Shown: piece by piece, positions 1 to 7,300 of the stretch
How positions within the stretch are numbered: the stretch's first letter is position 1
Layout: every line of letters begins with the position of its first letter
Source: Deltaproteobacteria bacterium
GTDB taxonomy: Bacteria; Desulfobacterota; Desulfobacteria; Desulfobacterales; JAUVVS01
Direction of reading: 5' to 3'
NCBI GenBank assembly: GCA_030604545.1
Contig: JAUVVS010000033.1
Coordinates: 1-10,184, forward strand
DNA length: 10,184 bases
Notes under the pieces: generated by a model
Told to the model about the DNA's origin: nothing
The model's database searches: none
Seen by the model: the letters and a program-made list of their open reading frames with translations, nothing else
Position numbers and translations under genes: made by a program

Positions 1-1
1 C

Positions 2-937
2 AAAGGAGAAAGCCGTATAGCGACCATACGGGTGCCGGATAAGCGTGTAGATGTTTTAAGCAACATGTATAAACCCAAAAAAACCGTTTACGCCCAGGTG
101 GAATACTTTCTTCCACGCATAACGGATCATCAAAAAGAGCAAAATATTTGGGTCCTAATAAGAGATTGCGATGCCTTGATTCATGTAATTCGAAATTTTA
201 GCGGATATGGTCTGGTTGAACCATCACCCTATAACGATTTCCTCAAAATTGAGGAGGAACTGATTCTATCCGATCTTGTTGCGGTGGAAAAAAGGTTAGA
301 ACGCGTTGATCTTGACCAAAAAAGAGGCAAAAAGATTGATCAGGAGGAACTTTCACTTTTAAATGATTGCTTGAATAACCTTGAAAACGAGATTCCTTTG
401 AGAAGGTTTTCGGATCTTGCATATGCACATCTTTTAAAAGGTTATGCTTATATTTCAGCCAAACCGATGCTTGTCTTATTTAACAACGATGATGAAGACG
501 ATAGATTTCCCAATATTGAAAACTTTGTTGATAAAGAAGAATGTTTGGTTTTAAGGGGTAAACTCGAACATGAACTTGCACAGATGTCTGATGAAGAGGC
601 AAAGGAGTTTCTCTCTGAATTTAATATAACCGGATCTGCAATGGACAGAGTTATCAAACGATCATATGATTTATTCGATCTTATATCCTTTTTTACGGTT
701 AATAATAATGAGCTGCGGGCGTGGACAATAAAAAAGGAGACAAAAGCGGTTGATGCTGCTGGTGCAGTCCATTCAGACATGAAAAGAGGTTTTATTCGCG
801 CCGAGGTGATTTCCTATGAGGATCTTATGGCAGCCGGTACCTATCCCGAAGCAAAAAAAAAGGGAGTCGTTAGATTAGAGGGCAAATCCTACCCGGTTCA
901 GGATGGTGATATTATAAATTTCCGTTTTAATGTTTGA
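2..937 (+). CDS. YchF/OLA1-like GTPase-family protein, DUF933/TGS C-terminal domain, 5' end outside window
   Basis: The frame is open from base 2, so the GTG at 32 is probably internal and the P-loop (G1) part lies off the left edge. Residues are counted from that GTG. The C-terminus, about residues 227-301, is a clear YchF/OLA1 DUF933 (TGS-like) domain, with ELRAWTIKK, AAGAVHSDMKRGFIRAEVIS and a final QDGDIINFRFNV that matches the family's usual ending. The helical region at about 75-120 also follows YchF. The G domain does not. Where E. coli YchF has VDIAGLVKG (G3), this protein reads VEYFLPRI (residues 23-30), so the DxxG motif is gone. The NxxE-type G4 motif reads NNDD at 151-154. Canonical YchF is a ribosome-associated ATPase/GTPase. 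This is more likely a divergent paralogue with altered or lost hydrolysis (inference). It converges with the minus-strand operon. Confidence 0.85.
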   Translation, partial: KGESRIATIRVPDKRVDVLSNMYKPKKTVYAQVEYFLPRITDHQKEQNIWVLIRDCDALIHVIRNFSGYGLVEPSPYNDFLKIEEELILSDLVAVEKRLERVDLDQKRGKKIDQEELSLLNDCLNNLENEIPLRRFSDLAYAHLLKGYAYISAKPMLVLFNNDDEDDRFPNIENFVDKEECLVLRGKLEHELAQMSDEEAKEFLSEFNITGSAMDRVIKRSYDLFDLISFFTVNNNELRAWTIKKETKAVDAAGAVHSDMKRGFIRAEVISYEDLMAAGTYPEAKKKGVVRLEGKSYPVQDGDIINFRFNV

Positions 938-942
938 TGGAA

Positions 943-960
943 GGTAACTACTCAGTTATC
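943..960. other. Small hairpin just after the YchF-like stop codon
   Basis: A 7-bp stem (943-949 with 954-960, one G-T pair) closes an ACTC tetraloop five bases past the stop codon. No T-tract follows on either strand, so it is not a textbook intrinsic terminator. It may protect the mRNA 3' end or act with the adjoining inverted repeat. It may also be chance in AT-rich DNA. Confidence 0.25.
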
Positions 961-962
961 TT

Positions 963-1038
963 GCCACAAAGGCACCAAGACACCAAGATTATATAAATAA
1001 AAAAATGATAAATTTCTTTTATTTTGTGCCTTAGTGGC
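963..1038. repeat. Short copy of the CACAAAGA-type inverted repeat, between convergent genes
   Basis: The left arm (963-979) and right arm (1022-1038) are inverted repeats sharing GCCAC-n-AAGGCAC, with two mismatches and one G-T pair in 17 positions. The left side continues as three imperfect 8-bp units, cacaaagg/caccaaga/caccaaga (965-988), and then an AT-rich stretch beginning attata. The same order is seen in the longer element at 4010-4242, so the two are related. The core between the arms here is only about 42 bp and holds no recognisable gene. Lying between two convergent stop codons (937 and 1059), the foldback could act as a bidirectional transcription terminator, but no T-run supports this. 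Confidence 0.75.
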
Positions 1039-1058
1039 TGAATAATTACAATTGAAGA

Positions 1059-2063
1059 TTAATCGGCCCGAATCTCTTCTTTTAACATACAACACGCAAT
1101 TTTATATTCCGGGGAACCATCACTTTTGTAACAAAGATTTGCAGGTTGTATAATCCTGTTCATTACACACCCTTCAGGGATGTTGAGCTGAAAAAGGTCA
1201 TTTTCATTCAATCTTCCGGTATTTACCAGCTTGTTGTCCTTAAATTCCATGCTATGTATAGGGAAATCTTCACACAAAGGGCATCTGTACACCCGGCCGT
1301 TGGGAAATATGAAATAATTTTCCGCAACCACACCCGCACACTCGAATGATTCTTCCAGGCTTAAAAAAACTTTAGGGTATGTAACTGTTGTTCCTGTCCC
1401 GGCGGCTTTTTTTGCCACATCAGGGATTATGCTTAACCACTCGGAACGAGAAACTTGTAGCTTATCCTGGCCGATTTTGGCGGATTTTCCCCTTATACCG
1501 ATGACCTGTATAAAAAATCTATCTATCCCCAGATCTTCTAAAAGTGGTGCCATCATGTTAATTTCATTGATATTGGTTTTGGTTACAGTGTAGATAAGGC
1601 TGGTCTTATACCCAGTGGAAATTGTTTCCCTTATGCCCTTGATACATCTATCATATGACCCTTTCCCTCGGATCATATCGTTGGCTTTCCTGGTGGCGCC
1701 GTCCAGGCTGAAACTAAAATAGTCAACTTCCTCTGGATTGACCTTTGAAAGGATGTCATTGAACAGATATCCGTTTGTGTCGATAGTTATGGAGCTATAA
1801 CCGAGGCCTTTTGCTTTTTTAACGGCAAGTGAAAGATCAGGGTGCAGCGTTGGTTCTCCACCCAGAAATATTATGTTGGTTTCTTTGTTCTTTTCGACAA
1901 ATGCGGCGATCCATGTCTTTATGGTCGACAATGGAAGGGCATTTTCCCCGTGTTGCTCCGGGTTGATATAACAGTGTCTACATTTGAGATTGCAACTTGT
2001 AAGGATATGGAAAAAAACATTTGTGGCTTTTTGGGAAAAGGAAACGGTTCTTTTGCTTTTCAT
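1059..2063 (-). CDS. Radical SAM protein with SPASM/twitch-like C-terminal cysteine cluster
   Basis: The 334-residue protein carries the radical SAM CxxxCxxC motif at C24, C28 and C31 (CNLKCRHC), ligating the 4Fe-4S cluster that cleaves S-adenosylmethionine. It also has the GGEP motif at 68-71 and the later core-strand signatures ITIDTNG (92-98) and FSLDG (118-122). The C-terminal third has seven cysteines (242, 261, 264, 299, 311, 324, 325). C242 to C261 fits the SPASM opening C-x13-G-x4-C, so one or more auxiliary Fe-S clusters are likely, although the rest of the pattern is not a perfect SPASM match. Relatives modify peptides or proteins or make cofactors; the substrate here is unknown and no precursor-peptide gene is visible nearby. 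Its ATG overlaps the stop of the preceding cyclic-nucleotide-binding gene (ATGA). The nearest AGGAGG lies about 25 bases upstream, so translation is probably coupled. Confidence 0.9.
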   Translation of the reverse strand: MKSKRTVSFSQKATNVFFHILTSCNLKCRHCYINPEQHGENALPLSTIKTWIAAFVEKNKETNIIFLGGEPTLHPDLSLAVKKAKGLGYSSITIDTNGYLFNDILSKVNPEEVDYFSFSLDGATRKANDMIRGKGSYDRCIKGIRETISTGYKTSLIYTVTKTNINEINMMAPLLEDLGIDRFFIQVIGIRGKSAKIGQDKLQVSRSEWLSIIPDVAKKAAGTGTTVTYPKVFLSLEESFECAGVVAENYFIFPNGRVYRCPLCEDFPIHSMEFKDNKLVNTGRLNENDLFQLNIPEGCVMNRIIQPANLCYKSDGSPEYKIACCMLKEEIRAD

Positions 2064-2572
2064 TTGATTTTTTGTTTCAGTTTTTTTACCTCCTTTTTAG
2101 CCTTAACCAATTCTTCATTTGTTAAGCGTAGCCTGATTGACATAAATTCAGAAAAAATCCCATACAATAATAACAAAAAATCTAATCTTTCGTCTCTACT
2201 ATCGCCGGAAGAAAGCTTTTGCTTTGCGGAAGTGTCAACTGCAAGGCAAGCAGTTTTGCCTACGGCATATACTGATGCAGATCTGCTTAAACTATCTATA
2301 ACTCTCATTTCACCAAAAATTTCACCCTTTTTATCAATTGTAGCGATTTCTTCCCCTTCTCTTGTTATTCGTATCTTGCCTCCAAGAAGAAAGTAGATCC
2401 ACATGTCCATGTCACCTTCTTTTATAATAATTTCACCGTCTTCATATTCCCTTATTTTACTAAGTCTTAGCAGCTTTCCAAGATTCTTTGTTTCGAAATG
2501 GCTCAAGGTCGAAATTGTCATAAGTTTTTTTATATTTTCAACAGTATCTTGTAAGTATCTCGATTCAATCAT
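2060..2572 (-). CDS. Small cyclic nucleotide-binding domain protein without a DNA-binding domain
   Basis: A 170-residue protein, counting from the ATG at 2572. That start is chosen over an in-frame ATG seven codons upstream (2593) because AGGAGG sits five bases before it. Residues 21-112 form a CRP/FNR-type cNMP-binding beta-roll, with DGEIIIKEGD at 45-54 and the phosphate-binding-cassette pattern FGEM (86-89) followed by RSAS (97-100). The Glu and Arg that contact ribose and phosphate in cAMP/cGMP binders are E88 and R97, so ligand binding is plausible. There is no helix-turn-helix. After the roll come a hydrophobic helix (about 130-150) and a Lys/Glu-rich end (152-170) that looks like a coiled coil. 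It is therefore probably a ligand-responsive protein partner rather than a transcription factor. It is coupled to purF upstream and to the radical SAM gene downstream. The partner and the ligand are unknown. Confidence 0.88.
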   Translation of the reverse strand: MIESRYLQDTVENIKKLMTISTLSHFETKNLGKLLRLSKIREYEDGEIIIKEGDMDMWIYFLLGGKIRITREGEEIATIDKKGEIFGEMRVIDSLSRSASVYAVGKTACLAVDTSAKQKLSSGDSRDERLDFLLLLYGIFSEFMSIRLRLTNEELVKAKKEVKKLKQKIK

Positions 2573-2574
2573 AT

Positions 2575-3984
2575 TTACCTCCTTTCTAAACAATCTTTAG
2601 ATAATGATTCATCGAATTTCACAGGATAGCACCCGTCAAAACATGCCTTACAGAAATTATTTTCCGGATCATCTATACCGGTCGATTTAAGGAGACCTTC
2701 AAGGCTGAGGTAATTAAGTGTATCAAGACCAAGAAACTCTCTTAGTTCTTTTATCGACTTGCCTGCTGCAATCAGTTCACCTCTTGTTGAAAAGTCGATG
2801 CCATAATGGCATGGAAAGCGATGAGGCGGACCGCTTACACGCATATGTATATGCTTAACGCCAAGCTCTCGCAGCGCTTTTACCCTTGTTTTAACGGTGG
2901 TTCCTCTTATTATGGAATCTTCAATGATGATGATGTCTTTTTCTTTTAGAAGCTCTTTTACGGGATTCAGTTTTACCCTTACTCCAAAATCGCGCATGCT
3001 CTGAGTAGGTTGGATAAATGTTCTCCCCACGTAATGATTTCGGATCATGGCCATCTCAAAAGGAAAACCCGAGGCTTCCGAGAATCCTAAGGCTGCGTAG
3101 GTTCCCGAGTCAGGAAAAGGCATTACGAGATCGGCTTCTGCCGGCGATTCTTTTGCGAGACATCTTCCCATAGCTTTTCTTGTCAGATAGACATTCTGCC
3201 CGAAAATTGTGCTGTCCGGCCTTGCAAAATAGATGAGTTCAAATATGCAAAAACTTCTATTAGCGACAACCTTCGATCTCAAACTTTTGATCCCTTCATC
3301 GCTTATAATAAGAATTTCTCCTGGATCGAGTTCTCGCACAAACTCGGCCTGGACGAGATCAAGAGCACATGTTTCAGATGCCAGAATGTAATTCCCATTT
3401 AGAATTCCAAGACATAAGGGTCTGAAACCGTTTGGATCCTTGATTCCAATCACTTCTCCCTTACCTGTAAGGACGACAAAAGAAAACGCCCCTTTTAGTT
3501 TCGACACTGTTTCAACAAGGGCTTGTTCAAAGCCGTATTTTAAGTTTTTAACAAAAAGATGCAGGAAAACTTCACTGTCCATTGTAGTTTGAAAAATTGA
3601 GCCTGCTTCTTCAAGTTCTTTTTTCAAACTATACGCATTTACAAGATTGCCGTTATGGGCGACAGCATACGATTTTTTTATGTGATGGACAACAAAGGGC
3701 TGAGCATTGGAAAGTATAGAGCTTCCAGTAGTGGAATAGCGCACATGTCCAATGGCACTTCCCCCTTTTAGCTGTTCCAATTTGGGCATGTCAAAAACAT
3801 CATGAACAAGACCCATGCCTTTATGCTCGATAATTTTCTTGTCCCGTGCTACCGCGATCCCGGCACTTTCCTGACCCCTATGCTGGAGCGCATAGAGACC
3901 AAAATAGGTCAATTTTGAGGTTTCATGGTGTCCGCAAACACCAAAAAGACCGCATGCCTCACGGGGTTTATCAAGAAAATTCAT
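2575..3984 (-). CDS. purF: Amidophosphoribosyltransferase (glutamine PRPP amidotransferase)
   Basis: Catalyses the first committed purine step: PRPP plus glutamine to 5-phosphoribosylamine, glutamate and pyrophosphate. The protein has 469 residues, a normal length. C11 (EACGLFGV) is the class II (Ntn) glutaminase nucleophile; the first ten residues would be a propeptide removed to expose it, as in the Bacillus subtilis-type enzyme. Other glutaminase signatures are LQHRGQESAG (33-42), GHVRYSTTG (79-87) and HNGNL (110-114). The PRPP-binding motif is IIIIEDSIIRGTT (351-363). C246, C392, C445 and C448 match the four 4Fe-4S ligands of the oxygen-sensitive B. subtilis-type PurF, which fits an anaerobe. 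No good Shine-Dalgarno precedes the ATG. The gene follows carB across a 336-bp gap filled largely by a repeat element. It could be read from the carB transcript or from a local promoter that I could not identify. Confidence 0.97.
   Translation of the reverse strand: MNFLDKPREACGLFGVCGHHETSKLTYFGLYALQHRGQESAGIAVARDKKIIEHKGMGLVHDVFDMPKLEQLKGGSAIGHVRYSTTGSSILSNAQPFVVHHIKKSYAVAHNGNLVNAYSLKKELEEAGSIFQTTMDSEVFLHLFVKNLKYGFEQALVETVSKLKGAFSFVVLTGKGEVIGIKDPNGFRPLCLGILNGNYILASETCALDLVQAEFVRELDPGEILIISDEGIKSLRSKVVANRSFCIFELIYFARPDSTIFGQNVYLTRKAMGRCLAKESPAEADLVMPFPDSGTYAALGFSEASGFPFEMAMIRNHYVGRTFIQPTQSMRDFGVRVKLNPVKELLKEKDIIIIEDSIIRGTTVKTRVKALRELGVKHIHMRVSGPPHRFPCHYGIDFSTRGELIAAGKSIKELREFLGLDTLNYLSLEGLLKSTGIDDPENNFCKACFDGCYPVKFDESLSKDCLERR
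2578..2584 (-). promoter_or_regulatory. Ribosome binding site of the cNMP-binding gene, embedded in the purF C-terminus
   Basis: The minus strand reads AAGGAGG, five bases before the ATG at 2572. The same bases encode the two terminal arginines of PurF (AGG AGG, then the stop TAA). The stop and the next ATG are two bases apart. This fixes the start of the downstream gene and suggests translational coupling. Confidence 0.85.
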
Positions 3985-4009
3985 TTAATATGTTAGTCCA
4001 ATTGGTTAC

Positions 4010-4242
4010 AGTTCAGCCACAAAGACACGAAGACACAAAGATTATAATATAATTTTTTTAATACCCTCCTTAATAAGAGGTACGTTAAAATTTATAAGTA
4101 AATCAAAATGTTTGTCTAAAAATTTTAAACAACAGAGTATTTGCGTTTCTCTCATAAGCACGGTATCTGGCGTATATACCTTTTTTATAAAGGGTTAAAT
4201 TGATATCTCTTCTTTGTGCCTTGGTGCCTTGGTGGCTGAACT
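4010..4242. repeat. Inverted-repeat element with 8-bp-unit arms, carrying a GxxExxY gene remnant
   Basis: The arms at about 4010-4041 and 4211-4242 are inverted copies of each other, matching at 28 of 32 positions, with ends reading AGTTCAGCCAC. Each arm is three imperfect 8-bp units, on the left cacaaaga/cacgaaga/cacaaaga (4018-4041). About 169 bp lie between the arms and hold the C-terminal coding remnant listed separately. No convincing target-site duplication is visible at the edges (attggttac on the left, tgtactttc on the right). The left arm and the AT-rich bases after it resemble the copy at 963-1038. From memory, similar CACxAAG-type repeats are dispersed in many environmental proteobacterial genomes, often beside GxxExxY genes. 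No transposase is present, so if mobile it would depend on factors supplied elsewhere. Confidence 0.75.
4042..4194 (-). pseudogene. C-terminal remnant of a GxxExxY-family (PD-(D/E)XK-like) gene
   Basis: The minus frame ending in TAA at 4042-4044 reads LKFLDKHFDLLINFNVPLIK and then EGIKKIIL. This is the characteristic tail of GxxExxY proteins (usual pattern: LLINFN-x-P-x-[LI]-K-x-GIKR). The frame is open only from the stop at 4195-4197, about 50 codons, whereas the family is about 120-130 residues. The N-terminal GxxExxY and PD-(D/E)XK-like portions are absent. An in-frame ATG lies just before RETQILCCLKF, but I see no good ribosome binding site and no complete fold. It fills most of the space between the repeat arms. 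The family assignment is from the tail pattern alone. Confidence 0.65.
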
Positions 4243-4320
4243 TGTACTTTCTTTTCTATTTTTTCCGAGCATTAGGCCGATTTAAGATTTTAGGAGCTGA
4301 AATTATATACATCTTTTCAA

Positions 4321-7300
4321 TCAACTGTAAAGCTTTTTAATATACTCCTGAAGCGGCTTCACCGAAAGCTCATTTTCCATAATACTTATGATACCTCGAC
4401 ATATGGCCATACCACAGGCAGTTGTCGTTGCATAGGGGATATTATATTTTAATGTTGTCCGCCGGATGATGTATCCGTCATGCCTTGTTGCAGTGCCCAA
4501 AGCCGTATTTACAACCAGCTGTACCTCTCCATTCTTTATTGCATCCACCACGTGTGGGCGGCCTTGTGAAACTTTATTTATCATTTTATTTTTTATGCCG
4601 TGATTTGTCAAAAACTTGGAGGTTCCTCTGGTTGCCATGATCGTAAAACCGATATCCCGGAACTTGGATGCCAAGGGAAGGATGGTTTTTTTATCATTAT
4701 CTATTACACTGATAAAAACCGTGCCGGAGGTCGGCAGGTTCTGCCCTGCTCCGAATTGAGCCTTGGCATAAGCGGGGCCGAATTCAGAATCGATTCCCAT
4801 AACCTCTCCCGTTGATTTCATTTCCGGCCCAAGTAAGGTATCCACATCGGGAAACCTGTCAAAGGGAAAGACAGCCTCTTTTATTGAAATATGAGAAGGG
4901 ATCTTTTCATGTGTAAGCCCAAGATCCTTGAGTGTCCGGCCGAGCATCACCTTTGTAGCAAGCTTTGCAAGAGGTATTCCTGTTGCTTTGCTGACAAAGG
5001 GGATTGTTCTGGAGGCTCGGGGATTAACCTCAAGGACATATAACTGCCCGTCTTTTAAGGCATATTGAACGTTCATCAATCCTACAACGCTCAGTTCAGA
5101 TGCCATGGCCTTTGTCGCATCTATTATCTCATCAATAAAATCAGAAGAGATGTTATAGGGGGGAAGGACGCATGCTGAGTCACCCGAATGGATTCCAGCC
5201 TCCTCAATATGCTGCATAATACCGCCGATAATAGTTATCTTCCCATCTGAAATAGCATCCACATCCACTTCAAAGGCGTCTTCAACAAACTTATCTATTA
5301 GCACCGGATGTCCAGGGGATGCAATAATTGCAAGCTTTGTAAAATTTTCAAGATCTTTCCGGTCATATACTATTTTCATGGCTCTTCCGCCAAGAACATA
5401 GGATGGGCGTACAATTACAGGATATCCGATTGTTTTTGCGACCGCCACCGCCCCATCAACCGACATGGCTGTGCCGTTTTCCGGTTGAACAAGCCCTAAT
5501 TTTGACAGCATGCCCTGAAAAAGTTCCCTATCCTCCGCCCTATCGATACTTTCAGGCTGCGTTCCCAGAATAGGGACACCGGCTTCAAAAAGGGGTGTGG
5601 AAAGGTTAAGGGGTGTCTGTCCGCCGAACTGAACGATGACGCCCATGGGCTTTTCGGTTTCAACGATGTGAAGCACATCCTCTTTTGTTAATGGTTCGAA
5701 ATATAGCTTGTCGGACGTGTCATAATCAGTACTGACGGTTTCGGGGTTGCTGTTTACCATAATACTTTCAACCCCTTCTTCCCTTAAGGCAAATGAAGCA
5801 TGGACACAGCAATAGTCAAACTCAATACCCTGACCGATCCTGTTCGGGCCGCCTCCTAAAATCATCACCTTCTTGCGATTCGAAACCCTTGCTTCATTTT
5901 CCGTCTCATATGTAGAATAGTAGTAAGGGGTTGCAGCCTTAAATTCGGCTGCGCAGGTATCAACAAGCTTGTAAACGGGTCTGATTTTATGGCCCATACG
6001 GCTTTCTTTTATCCTTTCTTCGCATGAGTCTGTTAGATATGCGAGCTGTATGTCTGAAAACCCCCAGGATTTTGCCTTTTTCAAAAGAGAGTGCCGGATG
6101 TTGGGTTCCTGATACTCCAGGCCTGGCATTTTTGAGATTTGGGCACTATGATTTGCTCTAATCTCCTGTTCAAGTTCCACTATCTGTTGAAGCTGATATA
6201 AAAACCACGGATCGATGCCTGTTAATTCGTATATGGATTGAATCGTCATACCCTTTAAAAGCGCATGGCGGAGATAGAATACTCTTTGCGAACTTGGAAC
6301 AGCCAGGTTTTGTTCGATTTCAGTTAATGATGGTGTTTTCCCCTTTTCATCAATGGGGTCTTTTCCGTCTGCACCAAAACCGTATCGCCCGATTTCAAGG
6401 GATCTTAAACCTTTTTGAAAAGCTTCTTTAAAGGTTCTGCCGATGGCCATTGTTTCTCCCACTGATTTCATGGATGTTGTAAGGAAATCTTGTGTTTCCG
6501 GAAACTTTTCAAAGGTCCAGCGGGGTATTTTGACAACGCAATAATCGAGAGTAGGTTCGAAAGATGCAAGAGTTTCTCCCGTGATATCGTTTGGAATTTC
6601 ATCCAGGGTGTACCCCACGGCAAGCTTGGCGGCTATTTTGGCAATGGGAAAACCGGTTGCCTTGGAAGCAAGGGCGGAACTGCGAGAAACCCTTGGATTC
6701 ATCTCAACAACGATCATTTCGCCGTTTTTGGGATCGATGGCGAACTGGACATTTGACCCGCCGGTATTAACGCCGATTTCCCGCATGATTGCGATGGATG
6801 CATTCCGCATCATCTGATATTCTCTGTCGCTAAGTGTCTGGGCCGGCGCAACCGTAATGCTGTCGCCGGTGTGTATCCCCATGGGGTCCATATTTTCAAT
6901 GGAACATACGATGACCACATTATCATTATGATCCCGCATGACCTCCAGCTCATATTCTTTCCAGCCCAAAACAGATTTCTCAAGCATCACCTGCTCTATC
7001 AGACTTGCGTCCAATCCTGCCTTGACTATATTTCCCAGGTCTTCTGAATTATAAGCAACACCCCCGCCTGTTCCGCCCAGGGTAAAGCTCGGACGGACAA
7101 TAATAGGAAACCCGATTTCATCGGCAATTTTCCGGGCATTTTTTATGTTCGTTGCAAAACCGCTTTTGGGGATGCGAAGTCCTATTTTTTCCATTGCATT
7201 GCGGAAAAGGTCTCTGGCTTCAGCCTTTTTAATCGATTCGATTGAAGCACCAATCATTTCGACACCGAATTCATTAAGTACACCCATCTTTTCGACTTCC

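Larger units (their letters stand above)
3985..4320. other. carB-purF intergenic gap
   Basis: This is the only long gap in the operon. About 233 of its 336 bases are the inverted-repeat element at 4010-4242. The remaining flanks (3985-4009 and 4243-4320) are AT-rich. I found no tRNA, riboswitch-like fold, convincing promoter or T-tailed terminator in them. Confidence 0.7.

Noticed and set aside
32..64. GTG at 32 or ATG at 65 as the start of the YchF-like gene
   Set aside because: The frame is open to the left edge, the upstream residues (RIATIRVPD) align with the segment before the YchF 'PDPRLD' region, and either start would remove the P-loop.
1842..2396. Plus-strand open frame opposite the radical SAM and cNMP-binding genes
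   Set aside because: It lies antisense to two well-supported genes, and its translation shows no recognisable domain. The same applies to plus-strand frames over carB, carA and the GXGXG gene (for example 6490-6756, 7562-8095, 8168-8698).
4018..4041. CRISPR or tandem-repeat array
   Set aside because: The units are 8 bp, contiguous with no spacers, and arranged as inverted arms.
4041..4046. Minus-strand TATAAT as a purF promoter -10 box
   Set aside because: No TTGACA-like box lies 16-18 bases upstream (the site reads GGAGGG) and there is no extended -10. In DNA this AT-rich the match is weak evidence.
3846..4052. Plus-strand frame reading into the left repeat arm (ending QPQRHEDTKIII)
   Set aside because: It is antisense to the purF start, and its tail is only a translation of the 8-bp repeat units.
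4042..4194. The GxxExxY frame as an intact small gene starting at the internal ATG
   Set aside because: The family's N-terminal two thirds are absent, no ribosome binding site is seen, and the frame is bounded by the repeat arms.
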